From: Sphingomonadales bacterium
GTDB taxonomy: Bacteria; Pseudomonadota; Alphaproteobacteria; Sphingomonadales; Sphingomonadaceae
Length of the DNA: 64,000 nucleotides
Assembly: GCA_028868535.1 (NCBI GenBank)
Contig: JAGWUH010000002.1
Span: 1-64,000 of the forward strand
Direction of reading: 5' to 3'
Shown here: piece by piece, positions 37,103-45,808 of the stretch
Position numbering within the stretch: the first letter of the stretch is position 1
Layout of the letters: every line of letters starts with the position of its first letter
Program-made: the position numbers and the translations under genes
The notes under the pieces: generated by a model
Database searches by the model: none
What the model was told of the DNA's origin: nothing
What the model saw: the letters and a program-made list of their open reading frames with translations, nothing else

Positions 37103-37600
37103 ATGGAAGCCATGGTCATGCTCGCCACGCTACGTCGTAGCGGGGGAATCGATGCGCTGTCGCGGCACCTGGACATGGCCCCGGCCGACGGGTCCGCAGC
37201 CGCGCGCGACCTGTTGCCGCACGTCCTGGAACTCTACCGCGACCGATACCAGGCGGCCGGCGGCGGCATCGAGGGGGTCGCGGCGGTGATGCGCCTGCTC
37301 GAGCCGCTGGGCGGCAACGCGCTGGCGTTCGCGATCCATCAGCCCGAGCCGATTCCCGATGCGCAACGCGCGCAAGTCCTGGCGGTGCTCCCCGGATCGG
37401 CGGAAGGCGTGGCGGCGCTGGTCGGGGAGGCGCGGCGCAGCAGCGTCGTCCCGGCCGCGCAACTCGAAGCGGTGCTGCCGCTGCTGGTCATGCTGGTCGG
37501 CGGCTACCTGGCGGCGCGCACCGAGACGGCGCGCGGCGCGGGCGAGGACATCGTCGCCGAATTCGAGCGGCTGGTGTCGCGGGAGAGCGGGCGGGCCTGA
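37103..37600 (+). CDS. DUF937-family-like protein
   Basis: A 165-residue protein, beginning MEAMVMLATLRRSGGIDAL from ATG 37103 (alternative ATG at 37112). GGIDALSRHLDMAPADGSAAARDLLPHVL and the closing LPLLVMLVGGYLA match the layout of DUF937 proteins: repeated short helices and a C-terminal hydrophobic helix. Function is unknown. Together with the preceding gene it may form a two-gene unit downstream of the pckA terminator. Confidence 0.65.
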   Translation: MEAMVMLATLRRSGGIDALSRHLDMAPADGSAAARDLLPHVLELYRDRYQAAGGGIEGVAAVMRLLEPLGGNALAFAIHQPEPIPDAQRAQVLAVLPGSAEGVAALVGEARRSSVVPAAQLEAVLPLLVMLVGGYLAARTETARGAGEDIVAEFERLVSRESGRA

Positions 37601-37609
37601 ACCCGCCCG
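37588..37609 (+). terminator. possible terminator hairpin at the end of the DUF937-like gene
   Basis: CGGGCGGG at 37588-37595 pairs with CCCGCCCG at 37602-37609 (8-bp stem, 6-base loop) and spans the TGA stop codon. There is no T-run after it, so termination would be weak or factor-dependent. Confidence 0.35.
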
Positions 37610-37642
37610 GTCACGTGATCGGAGAGCCGGGAAATCGTCCGA

Positions 37643-38299
37643 TCACTTGATCGGACAGTCGGGCGACAAGCGCATGTCGAGGTAGTTGTCCACGGCCCGC
37701 ATCATGTCGTCCAGCTCGTTCTCGAAGAAGTGGTTGGCACGTGGCACTTCATCGTGGTGGATGGTGATGTGCTTCTGGGTGCGCAGCTTGTCGACCAGCT
37801 TCTGCACCGAGCCGGGCGTGACGACGGTGTCCGACGCCCCCTGGACGATGATGCCCGAGGCCGGGCACGGCGCCAGGAAGCTGAAATCGTACATGTTGGC
37901 CGGCGGCGCGACCGAGATGAAGCCGCGGATCTCCGGCCGGCGCATCAGCAGCTGCATGCCGATCAGCGCGCCGAAGCTGTAGCCGGCGATCCAGGTCGAG
38001 GTGGCTTCGGAGTGGATCGACTGCACCCAGTCGAGCGCGGCGGCGGCGTCGCTGAGTTCGCCGATGCCGTTGTCGAAGCTGCCCTGGCTGCGGCCGACGC
38101 CGCGGAAGTTGAAGCGCAGGGTGGCGAAGCCGCGGTTGACGAAGGTCTTGTACATCGCCTGGGTGATGCGGTCGTTCATCGTGCCGCCGGCCTGCGGGTG
38201 GGGGTGCAGGATCATCGCCACCGGCGCGCGCGGACGGGTTCCGGGCTGGAAGCGGCCTTCGAGACGGCCTTCGGGGCCGGGGAAGATGACGGCGGGCAT
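37643..38299 (-). CDS. alpha/beta hydrolase of the COG2945 type
   Basis: A 218-residue hydrolase-fold protein. HPHPQAGGTMNDRIT (oxyanion region), FNFRGVGRSQGSFD, the nucleophile elbow AGYSFGA with Ser, GASDTVV and the terminal RANHFF give the Ser-Asp-His arrangement. The group is common in proteobacteria and annotated only as alpha/beta hydrolase or dienelactone hydrolase-like. It faces the cysteine desulfurase gene across 153 bp. Confidence 0.88.
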   Translation of the reverse strand: MPAVIFPGPEGRLEGRFQPGTRPRAPVAMILHPHPQAGGTMNDRITQAMYKTFVNRGFATLRFNFRGVGRSQGSFDNGIGELSDAAAALDWVQSIHSEATSTWIAGYSFGALIGMQLLMRRPEIRGFISVAPPANMYDFSFLAPCPASGIIVQGASDTVVTPGSVQKLVDKLRTQKHITIHHDEVPRANHFFENELDDMMRAVDNYLDMRLSPDCPIK

Positions 38300-38452
38300 G
38301 GGGCGTTCAACCTTCGGTGCTGCGTCCCCGGCGGAGCTGGCGCGCGCGGTGCGCCGGGGCGGATAATCCGCCAAGGCCCTGCGCGGGGACTGTGATGTGG
38401 AGCGGAGCGCTATATAGAAAGCGATTGTTCAAAAGCAACGTTCGCGAGCATC

Positions 38453-39493
38453 ATGCCCCGTCCCGAAATCTACCTCGACCATGCCGCCACCTGCCCGGTG
38501 CTGCCCGAAGTGCGGGACACCGTGGCCGCGGCGCTGGGCGAATGGCGCAATCCGTCGAGCGTTCATGCCGCGGGTCGGCGGGCGCGGGCGCAATTGGAGG
38601 AGGCGCGGGCGCGGGTGGCCACGGCATTGGGCTGGACGGGCGAGGTGATCTTTACCGGCGGCGCCACCGAGGCGCTGGCGATTGCCTGGAACCGCACGCG
38701 GGGCACGCGCAAGTGGGCCAGCGCCGTGGAGCACACGGCCGTGCTGCGCTTTGCCGGCGAGGCGCTGCTGGCGGTGGACGTTGACGGTCTGGTCGACCCA
38801 GACGCGGTTCCCGAGGCCGATCTCGTCGCGGTGATGCAGGTCAACAACGAGACCGGGGTGGTGCAGCCGCTGGACGCGATCGCGGCGCGGGTGCGGGCCG
38901 GCGGCGCGCTGCTGCTCGCCGATTGCGCACAGGGCGTGGGCAAGCTGGCATTGCCCGATGCCGACCTGATCGCGGTGGCCGGGCACAAGTTCGGGGCGCC
39001 GCCGGGGGTGGGGGCGCTCCTGGTTCGCGACTTGGCCATGCTTGCGCCGAGCGGCGGGCAGGAGCGCGGCTATCGCCCGGGGACCGAGAACCTGCCCTAC
39101 ATCCTCGGGCTGGCGACGGCGCTGGAAGCCGATCGCGGCTGGGTCGAGGGCGCCGGGCTGCTCCGTGCCTGGTTCGATGGCGAGATGCTGGCGCTGGGGG
39201 CCGAGGTGATTGCCGGCGGAGCGGACCGGGTGCCGACGATCGGCGCCTATCGTCTGCCCGGGACCGGCGCGGCCGGGCTGCTGATCCGCGCCGATGCCGC
39301 GGGGATCGCGATTTCGGCGGGGAGCGCCTGCGCCTCGGGCAGCATCAAGCCGAGCCACGTGATGATGGCGATGGGGCTGGACGAGGCGGTGGCGCGCGAG
39401 GTGTTCCGCGTCTCGATCGGGCGGGGCACGACCAGGGCCGATCTCGAGGCACTGCTGGGCGTGGTGCGCGGTGCCGCGCAGCGGGCGGCGTGA
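38453..39493 (+). CDS. cysteine desulfurase (first of two)
   Basis: A 346-residue NifS/IscS-family PLP enzyme that takes sulfur from cysteine. PLP Lys is in AGHKFGAPPG, and the nucleophilic Cys loop is GSACASGSIKPSHV. NNETGV, IYLDHAATCPV and GTEN complete the family pattern. The ATG at 38453 has no perfect ribosome site. The gene overlaps the second cysteine desulfurase as GTGA. Shorter than IscS (about 400 aa). Confidence 0.93.
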   Translation: MPRPEIYLDHAATCPVLPEVRDTVAAALGEWRNPSSVHAAGRRARAQLEEARARVATALGWTGEVIFTGGATEALAIAWNRTRGTRKWASAVEHTAVLRFAGEALLAVDVDGLVDPDAVPEADLVAVMQVNNETGVVQPLDAIAARVRAGGALLLADCAQGVGKLALPDADLIAVAGHKFGAPPGVGALLVRDLAMLAPSGGQERGYRPGTENLPYILGLATALEADRGWVEGAGLLRAWFDGEMLALGAEVIAGGADRVPTIGAYRLPGTGAAGLLIRADAAGIAISAGSACASGSIKPSHVMMAMGLDEAVAREVFRVSIGRGTTRADLEALLGVVRGAAQRAA

Positions 39494-40581
39494 TCTACCT
39501 CGATTACCAGGCGACGACGCCGCTGGCGCCCGAGGCGCGCGCGGCGATGCTGCCCTGGCTGGGCGGGCCCGAGGGCATCGGCTTTGCCAACCCGCACAGC
39601 CCGCACCGGCCGGGCCGGGCGGCGGCGGCGGCGGTGGAAGTGGCGCGCGAGCAGGTGGCGGCGCTGCTGCCGCCCGGCGGGCGCGTGGTGTTCACCAGCG
39701 GTGCGACCGAGGCGATCAACCTCGCGATCCTGGGCGCGCGGGTGGGGCGGATCGCGGTTTCGGCGATCGAGCATGCGGCGGTGCTCGATACCGCCGCCGC
39801 ATCGGGCGCGGTGATGGACGTGCTGCCGGTCGATGGCGACGGGCTGGTGGCGGCGGACGCGGGAATCGCGCCGGGCACCGGGCTGGTCGCGGTGATGCAG
39901 GTCAACAACGAGATCGGCACGGTGCAGCCGGTGGCGGAACTGGCGGCGGCGGCGCGTCGGGCGGGGGCCTTGCTGCTGTGCGATGCGGTGCAGGGGGCGG
40001 GGAAGATCGCCGCGCCCGAGGGGGCCGACCTGATCGCGGTTTCGGCGCACAAGCTTTACGGACCGAAGGGAATCGGGGCGCTGTGGGTGCGCGACGGGGT
40101 GCGGTTGGAACCCGTCATGCACGGTGGCGGACAGGAAGGCGGACTGCGTTCGGGCACGTTATCGCCGGCTTTATGTGCCGGTTTCGGCGCCGCGGCGGCG
40201 CTGTGCGTGGCGCGGATGGCGCAGGATGCCGCGCATGTCGACGCGTTGTGGGCGCTGGCGCGGGCGGAAATGGCCGATTGGACGCTCAATGGCAGCGCCG
40301 AAGCGCGCTGGCGCGGCAACCTCAACCTGCGGCGCGACGGGCTCGACGTGGCCCGGCTGATGTCCGACTGCCGCGACATCGCCTTTTCCGCCGGATCGGC
40401 CTGCGCCAGCGGCTCGGGCCGGCCCAGCCACGTGCTGCGCGCGCTGGGGCTTGGCGACAGGCAAGCGAAAGAGTCTATCCGCATCGGATTCGGGCGCTAT
40501 ACGGAACCGGGGGAGCTTGCGAAGGCGTTGGCGCGGCTGAAGGCCGCTGCCGCAGCGCAAGAGGATGGAGCAGGTGGTTAG
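39490..40581 (+). CDS. cysteine desulfurase (second of two)
   Basis: A 363-residue NifS/IscS-family protein from GTG 39490. The PLP Lys is in SAHKLYGPKGIG and the catalytic Cys in GSACASGSGRPSHVL; IYLDYQATTPLAPEAR, NNEIGTVQP and GGGQEGGLRSGT are canonical. It is clearly a paralogue of the preceding gene but is closer to classical IscS, and the two are probably not interchangeable. Last 17 bases overlap the ferredoxin gene. Confidence 0.95.
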   Translation: MIYLDYQATTPLAPEARAAMLPWLGGPEGIGFANPHSPHRPGRAAAAAVEVAREQVAALLPPGGRVVFTSGATEAINLAILGARVGRIAVSAIEHAAVLDTAAASGAVMDVLPVDGDGLVAADAGIAPGTGLVAVMQVNNEIGTVQPVAELAAAARRAGALLLCDAVQGAGKIAAPEGADLIAVSAHKLYGPKGIGALWVRDGVRLEPVMHGGGQEGGLRSGTLSPALCAGFGAAAALCVARMAQDAAHVDALWALARAEMADWTLNGSAEARWRGNLNLRRDGLDVARLMSDCRDIAFSAGSACASGSGRPSHVLRALGLGDRQAKESIRIGFGRYTEPGELAKALARLKAAAAAQEDGAGG

Positions 40582-40906
40582 CGTTCGGTTCATCTGTGCC
40601 GATGGGGCACGCGTCGAGGCCAGCGGCACGGCGGGTCAGCGGCTGCTCGAAGTGGGGCAGGCGGCGGGGATGCCGCTTGAAGGCACTTGCGAGGGGCAGA
40701 TGGCGTGCTCAACCTGCCACGTCGTCATCGCCGACGAGTGGTTCGGCAACCTGGCGCCCGCCAGCGACGACGAGGAGGACATGCTCGACCTCGCGGCCGG
40801 GGTGTGCCGGACCAGCCGTCTTTCGTGCCAGATCGTGCTCGACGACGCGCTCGACGGGATCGAGGTGCGGATTCCCGGCGAGGCGCGGGACATGCAGCGC
40901 GGGTGA
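40565..40906 (+). CDS. 2Fe-2S ferredoxin, adrenodoxin type
   Basis: A 113-residue ferredoxin with the 2Fe-2S ligands in GTCEGQMACSTCHVV (C-x5-C-x2-C) and the fourth Cys in SRLSCQIVL. The EDMLDLAAGVCRTSRL segment is typical of ISC-type ferredoxins, which deliver electrons to cluster assembly. Its ATG lies inside the cysteine desulfurase gene (17-bp overlap), linking it to the two NifS-like genes. No IscU-type scaffold gene is next to it. Confidence 0.93.
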   Translation: MEQVVSVRFICADGARVEASGTAGQRLLEVGQAAGMPLEGTCEGQMACSTCHVVIADEWFGNLAPASDDEEDMLDLAAGVCRTSRLSCQIVLDDALDGIEVRIPGEARDMQRG

Positions 40907-40912
40907 GCTGGT

Positions 40913-41306
40913 TCAACCCTCGGGATCGAGGGTGCTCAGAAAGGCCACCAGCGCGGCGACGTCGGCGGGTGTGAGCCGCTCGGGGCGCAAGGGCGTCAGG
41001 CGGCGGCTTGAACCGTCCCAGCGGGTTTCGTCAGACAGCGCGGCGCAGCGAGGGGACGCGCCGGAGGCCCGGGCCGGTGGTACCGGCGGCGCCGCGATCC
41101 TTGGTGAAGTGAAGGCGGCGTGCCAGCGGTTCACCGGCCAGGGTCGGGAACGGCTTGAACACGCCCGCCGGCATGGCGACGCCGGCGGCGCTGAAGCTGG
41201 GATCGCGGTGGCATTCGCGGCAGCCGAGGCCGGCGAACAGGGCCATGCCGCGCAGCGCCTGCGGTGACAGCGCGGCGACGTCGCCGCTGACGAAGCGATC
41301 GTAGCG
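40913..41306 (-). pseudogene. remnant of a di-heme cytochrome c peroxidase
   Basis: Minus-strand frames keep recognisable pieces of a MauG/cytochrome c peroxidase C-terminal half: YDRFVSGDVAALSPQALRG, a heme CxxCH site (GCRECH), GPGLRRVPSLR, then after a frameshift and a loss of about 25 residues TRWDGSSRRLTPL and LTPADVAALVAFLSTL. The 5' half with the other heme is absent, and no continuous frame exists. The missing part ends at about 41306, where a different gene fragment begins on the other strand. Confidence 0.75.
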
Positions 41307-41316
41307 GGTGGTGCGA

Positions 41317-41478
41317 TGCTCGCACGAGCGGCTGGCGGGGCATCTCGGCACCAGCCGCGAGGTGGTCTCGCGGCTGGTGCGGGGCCTGGCCGGGCTGGGC
41401 CTGGTCGACGGCGGCTACGCGCGGCTGACGCTGGCCGATCGTCCGGCGCTGCTGGCGCGGGCCCGGGCGCGCGACTGA
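41317..41478 (+). pseudogene. remnant of a Crp/Fnr-type regulator (HTH end)
   Basis: The plus strand encodes SHERLAGHLGTSREVVSRLV, the helix-turn-helix of Crp/Fnr-family proteins, followed by RGLAGLGLVDGGYARLTLAD and a stop at 41478. The cyclic-nucleotide-like sensor domain that must precede it is missing: homology starts abruptly at about 41317, next to the peroxidase fragment. In-frame GTG codons at 41308 and 41311 could in principle still start a 55-residue peptide. Confidence 0.7.
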
Positions 41479-41491
41479 GGGCGACGGACGG

Positions 41492-41656
41492 TCAGTGGTG
41501 CCCGCGCGAGATCAGCCAGATGACGATCGCGGTGATGACGACGACGTGGGCGACGAACACCGTCATGATCGACAGGAAGCTGTCGTAGAACGCCCGCCTG
41601 GGCGCCATGTCGGTGGTCGGGGCGTCGGCCGGGGCGGGCTCGGTCGCGACGCTCAT
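41492..41656 (-). CDS. 54-residue single-span membrane protein coupled to pfpI
   Basis: Reading from ATG 41656 gives a 54-residue protein with a Pro/Ala-rich head (TEPAPADAPTTDM) and one hydrophobic span (IMTVFVAHVVVITAIVIWLI), ending SRGHH. It resembles in shape the mini-subunits of aa3-type oxidases (compare the gene at 56052) but is not clearly that family. The start overlaps the PfpI stop as ATGA, so it is translated behind PfpI. Function unknown. Confidence 0.7.
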   Translation of the reverse strand: MSVATEPAPADAPTTDMAPRRAFYDSFLSIMTVFVAHVVVITAIVIWLISRGHH

Positions 41657-42225
41657 TCGGCGTCCTCCGTGGCGTCGCCTTCTTCCTCCGTTTCGTCGGA
41701 CAGGGCATCGATCAGCGCCTGGGCGAAAGCCGGGATGTCGTCGGGCTTGCGGCTGGTGATCAGGTTGCCGTCGACCGCGACCTCCTCGTCCACGACATCG
41801 GCGCCGGCGTTGGCGAGGTCGGTGCGGATCGAGGGCCAGCCGGTGACGGTGCGGCCGTCGATGATATCGGCTTCGACCAGCAGCCAGGGGCCGTGGCAGA
41901 TCGCGGCGATCGGCTTGTCCGCCTCATCGAATTCCTCGACCAGGTCGATCACGCGATCCTCGAGCCGCAACTTGTCCGGGTTCATCTGGCCGCCGGGGAG
42001 CATCAGCGCGTCGAAATCGTCGGAGTCGACGTCGTCGAGGGTCGCGTCGACCTTGACGCTCTCGCCCCAGTCGGTGTGGTTCCAGCCCTTGATTTCGCCG
42101 GCCTTCGGGCTGGCGACGACGGTTTCGATGCCGGCGGCTTCGAGCAGGCGCTTCGGTTCGATCAGCTCGCTCTGTTCGAAACCGTCGGTGGCGAGGATCA
42201 GGACGCGCTTGGCGGCGGCGGGCAT
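41653..42225 (-). CDS. DJ-1/PfpI family protein
   Basis: A 190-residue PfpI/YhbO-type class I amidotransferase-fold protein. The nucleophile elbow AAICHGPWLL (Cys before His), MLPGGQMNPD and VTGWPSIRTDLANAG are canonical. Members act as deglycases, chaperones or peptidases under stress. The tail is strongly acidic (DETEEEGDATEDAE). It is divergent from parC, separated by 107 bp, and coupled to the short membrane protein downstream. Confidence 0.93.
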   Translation of the reverse strand: MPAAAKRVLILATDGFEQSELIEPKRLLEAAGIETVVASPKAGEIKGWNHTDWGESVKVDATLDDVDSDDFDALMLPGGQMNPDKLRLEDRVIDLVEEFDEADKPIAAICHGPWLLVEADIIDGRTVTGWPSIRTDLANAGADVVDEEVAVDGNLITSRKPDDIPAFAQALIDALSDETEEEGDATEDAE

Positions 42226-42332
42226 GGCTGGTCTCCGGTGATTGGGGGAAGGGCAGTTCTCCCCAAATGTCTTGATGGCGCGGGGGTTCCGGCGGTTTCG
42301 CTCGGCCCGGCGGTTTGGTAGGGCGGCTGGCC

Positions 42333-44627
42333 ATGGCCAACCCGACCGACACGACCGAAGAGCCCGATCCGTTCGACGCGATCGTCGACGCGCCGTTCGA
42401 CAGCGCGCTGTCCGAGCGCTACCTGGTCTATGCGCTGAGCACGATCACCGCGCGTTCGCTGCCCGACCTGCGCGACGGGTTGAAGCCGGTGCACCGGCGG
42501 CTGCTGTGGGCGATGCGCGGGCTCAAGCTCGACCCGGCGGGGGCGTTCAAGAAGTCCGCGCGCGTGGTCGGCGACGTGATCGGCAAGTATCACCCCCACG
42601 GCGATGCCTCGGTCTACGATGCGATGGTGCGGTTGGCGCAGGACTGGTCGCTGCGCTATCCGCTGGTCGAGGGGCAGGGCAACTTCGGCAACATCGACGG
42701 CGATAACGCCGCCGCCTATCGCTATACCGAGGCGCGGCTGACCAAGACGGCGATGCAGCTGATGGCCGGGCTCGACGAGGGCACGGTCGAGTTCCAGCCG
42801 ACCTACAACGGCGAGGAGGAAGAGCCGGAAATCTTCCCCGGGCTGTTCCCCAACCTGCTGGCGAACGGCGCCACCGGCATCGCCGTGGGCATGGCGACAT
42901 CGATCCCCAGCCACAACGTCGCGGAGATCATCGACGCGACGCTGCTGCTGATCGACAACCCGCATGCCGAGCACGCGCAACTGATGGAGGTGTTCAAGGG
43001 GCCGGATTTTCCGACCGGGGGCATCGTCGTCGACAGCCCGGCCACGATTTCCGCAGCCTACGAGAGCGGCAAGGGCGGCATCCGGGTGCGCGGGCGGTTT
43101 TCGTGCGGGCGCGGGGCCGATGGCGTCTGGGAGGAGACGGGGATCGAGAAGCTGGGCGGCGGGCAATGGCAGCTCGTCATCTCCGAGATCCCGTACATGG
43201 TGCCCAAGGCCAAGCTGATCGAGCAGCTGGCGGCGCTGATTGCCGACAAGAAGCTGCCCATCCTCGAGGACGTGCGCGACGAGAGCGACGAGGCGATCCG
43301 CATCGTGCTGGTGCCCAAGAGCCGCAACGTCGATCCCGAGCTGCTCAAGGAGAGCGTCTATCGCCTCTCCGACATGGAGAGCCGGTTCGGCCTGAACCTC
43401 AACGTGCTCGACGCGCGGCGCACGCCCGGGGTGCTCGGGCTGAAGCTGCTGTTGCAGGAATGGGTGCTGTCGCAGATCGACATCCTGCTGCGGCGCAGTC
43501 GCCACCGGCTGGAGAAGATCGCGGCGCGACTGGAACTGCTCGACGGCTATATCATCGCCTACCTCAACCTCGACCGGATCATCGAGATCATCCGCACCGA
43601 GGACGAGCCGAAGCCGGTGATGATGGCCGAGTTTGGCCTTACCGACCGCCAGGCCGAGGCGATCCTCAACATGCGGCTGCGCAGCTTGCGCAAGCTGGAG
43701 GAGATGGAGCTGCGGCGCGAGCATGCCGAGCTGCTGAAGGAGCAGGCCGACTTGCAGGCGCTGCTCGACAGCCCGGCGCGGCAGCGGACGCGGCTGAAGC
43801 GCGACCTCAACGCGCTCCGCAAGGACTATGGCGAGGATACCGCGCTGGGGCGGCGGCGGACGACGATCGCCGAGGCGGCGCCGACGCGCGAGTTTTCCAT
43901 GGACGCGATGATCGAGAAGGCGCCGGTGACGGTGATCCTTTCCGCGCGCGGGTGGATCCGGGGCGCCAGCGGGCATGAGCCGCTGGACAAGGAATTCAAG
44001 TACAAGGAAGGCGACGGGCAGGCCTTCGTGCTGCACGCGCAGACCACCGACAAGCTGCTGATCGCCTGCGACAACGGCCGGTTCTATACGTTGGGGGCGG
44101 ACAAGCTGCCTTCGGCGCGCGGGTTCGGCGAGCCGTTGCGGTCCATGCTCGACATCGATGCCGACGCGACCATCGTGGCGGTGCTGGTGCACAAGCCGGG
44201 CGGGCAGCTGCTGCTGGCATCGAACATCGGCCGCGGGTTCGCGGCGGAGTCGGGCGAGTTGCTGGCCGAGACGCGCAAGGGGCGCGGGGTGATGAGCACC
44301 AAGCCCGGCGTGAAGCTGGCGCTGGTGCGCGAGATCCCGGCCGAGCACGACCATGTCGCGGTGGTGGGCGACAACCGCAAGCTGGTGATCTTCTCGCTGT
44401 CCGAGCTGCCAGTGATGGCCAAGGGGCAGGGGGTGACGCTGCAACGCTATCGCGACGGCGGGCTTTCCGACGCGATCACGCTGAAGCTCGAGGACGGGCT
44501 GTCCTGGACGATGGGTGGCGAGAGCGGGCGGACGCGGACCGAGAAGGACATGGCGCTGTGGAAGGTAGCGCGCGGCGCCGCCGGGCGGATGCCGCCGACA
44601 GGGTTCCCGCGCGACAACAAGTTCTAG
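42333..44627 (+). CDS. parC: DNA topoisomerase IV subunit A
   Basis: ParC (764 aa) cuts and rejoins DNA during decatenation of sister chromosomes. The active-site Tyr is in [11 protein letters not shown] (residue 131), with [11 protein letters not shown] before it. In the quinolone-resistance-determining region, GDASVYDAM, Ala92 stands where E. coli ParC has Ser80 and Asp96 where it has Glu84. The C-terminal beta-pinwheel is complete. ATG 42333 is chosen over a TTG at 42315. Its stop overlaps that of the convergent cca gene in CTAG. Confidence 0.97.
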   Translation: MANPTDTTEEPDPFDAIVDAPFDSALSERYLVYALSTITARSLPDLRDGLKPVHRRLLWAMRGLKLDPAGAFKKSARVVGDVIGKYHPHGDASVYDAMVRLAQDWSLRYPLVEGQGNFGNIDGDNAAAYRYTEARLTKTAMQLMAGLDEGTVEFQPTYNGEEEEPEIFPGLFPNLLANGATGIAVGMATSIPSHNVAEIIDATLLLIDNPHAEHAQLMEVFKGPDFPTGGIVVDSPATISAAYESGKGGIRVRGRFSCGRGADGVWEETGIEKLGGGQWQLVISEIPYMVPKAKLIEQLAALIADKKLPILEDVRDESDEAIRIVLVPKSRNVDPELLKESVYRLSDMESRFGLNLNVLDARRTPGVLGLKLLLQEWVLSQIDILLRRSRHRLEKIAARLELLDGYIIAYLNLDRIIEIIRTEDEPKPVMMAEFGLTDRQAEAILNMRLRSLRKLEEMELRREHAELLKEQADLQALLDSPARQRTRLKRDLNALRKDYGEDTALGRRRTTIAEAAPTREFSMDAMIEKAPVTVILSARGWIRGASGHEPLDKEFKYKEGDGQAFVLHAQTTDKLLIACDNGRFYTLGADKLPSARGFGEPLRSMLDIDADATIVAVLVHKPGGQLLLASNIGRGFAAESGELLAETRKGRGVMSTKPGVKLALVREIPAEHDHVAVVGDNRKLVIFSLSELPVMAKGQGVTLQRYRDGGLSDAITLKLEDGLSWTMGGESGRTRTEKDMALWKVARGAAGRMPPTGFPRDNKF

Positions 44628-45808
44628 GGCCTGCGGGCCAGTTCTTCGTCGAGCAGCGCGGTGATGCGTTCGGCCGGGGGGAAGGTCTCGGCCAGCCAGC
44701 GGGCTTCGACGGCCTGGAGGATGCGGGCAACCTCAGGGCCGGCCTGGACGCCGCGGGCGACGATCTCGCCGCCTTTCAGCGGGAACACCGGCGGGGTCCA
44801 GCCGGCGAGATCGGCGGTGGATGCGCCGGCCAGCAGCAGGCGATCGCGCGCGGCCTCGCTGCCGAGGCGATAGGCGAGCGCGCGCGGCGACACGGGATCG
44901 GCGCTGCGTGCCGCGGCGAGGGCGAGGCGTTTCTTCTGGGCGCCGGAGAGGCGGAAGCGGGCGGCGACGGCTTCGGCGAGCGGCGGATCGGGCGGGAGCA
45001 GCGCGGCGAGCCGGCGGATGGCGTCCGGGGCGATGCCTTCGCGCGTCTCGGCGGCGACCAGCGCGGCCAGGGCGGCGGCGTCGGCCTCGGGCAGGATCAC
45101 CGGCAGCACGCCGAGCTGCGCCATGCGGGCGACGGTGGGGGCGGGATCGGGCAGGCCCAGCAGGTTGAGCAGTTCCATGCCGATGCGCTCGCGCGACAGG
45201 CCCTTGAGCGTGGCGGCGAGATCGGCGCAGGCGGCCTCCGCCGCGGCATCGGCGGGGGTGGCGCCGAAGCGGGCCTGGAAGCGGAAGTAGCGGAGGATGC
45301 GCAGGTGGTCCTCGCGGATGCGTTCGCGCGCGTCGCCGATGAAGCGGACACGGCGGGCGGCGAGATCGGCGCGGCCGGTGAAATAGTCGTGGATTTCGCC
45401 AGTGGCGGGATCGGCGTAGAGCGCGTTGATGGTGAAATCGCGGCGGGCGGCGTCTTCGCGCCAGTCGTCGGTGAAGGCGACTTCGGCGTGGCGGCCATCG
45501 GTGGCGACGTCATGGCGCAGCGTCGTGATCTCGACGTTGCCTTCGGGCAGGACGGCCGTGACCGTGCCGTGGGCGAGGCCGGTGGGCAGGGCCTTGATGC
45601 CGGCCGCGGCGCAGGCGGCGGTCACCGTTTCGGGGCGGAGCGGGGTGGCGACGTCGATGTCCTTGACCGGCAGGCCGAGCAGCGTGTCGCGCACCGCGCC
45701 GCCGACATAGCGCGCATTTCCCGGGCCGAGCGCGGCGACCAGTGCGGCGAGATCGGCGCGGCGGGTCCAGGCGGCGGCGGGCAGGCGGTCCATCGCGGGA
45801 GTGCTCAT
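44624..45808 (-). CDS. cca: CCA tRNA nucleotidyltransferase / poly(A) polymerase family
   Basis: A 394-residue class II nucleotidyltransferase that builds or repairs the CCA end of tRNA. The head domain has [13 protein letters not shown] and KDIDVAT, then [27 protein letters not shown]. The distinction from a poly(A) polymerase is not certain by reading, but no other candidate is present. Its start overlaps the NUDIX gene as ATGA, so nudix-cca form an operon. Confidence 0.93.
   Translation of the reverse strand: MSTPAMDRLPAAAWTRRADLAALVAALGPGNARYVGGAVRDTLLGLPVKDIDVATPLRPETVTAACAAAGIKALPTGLAHGTVTAVLPEGNVEITTLRHDVATDGRHAEVAFTDDWREDAARRDFTINALYADPATGEIHDYFTGRADLAARRVRFIGDARERIREDHLRILRYFRFQARFGATPADAAAEAACADLAATLKGLSRERIGMELLNLLGLPDPAPTVARMAQLGVLPVILPEADAAALAALVAAETREGIAPDAIRRLAALLPPDPPLAEAVAARFRLSGAQKKRLALAAARSADPVSPRALAYRLGSEAARDRLLLAGASTADLAGWTPPVFPLKGGEIVARGVQAGPEVARILQAVEARWLAETFPPAERITALLDEELARRP

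Noticed and set aside
41308..41478. Complete small regulator starting at GTG 41308
   Set aside because: It begins abruptly inside the Crp-type HTH and lacks the sensor domain, so it is called a remnant.
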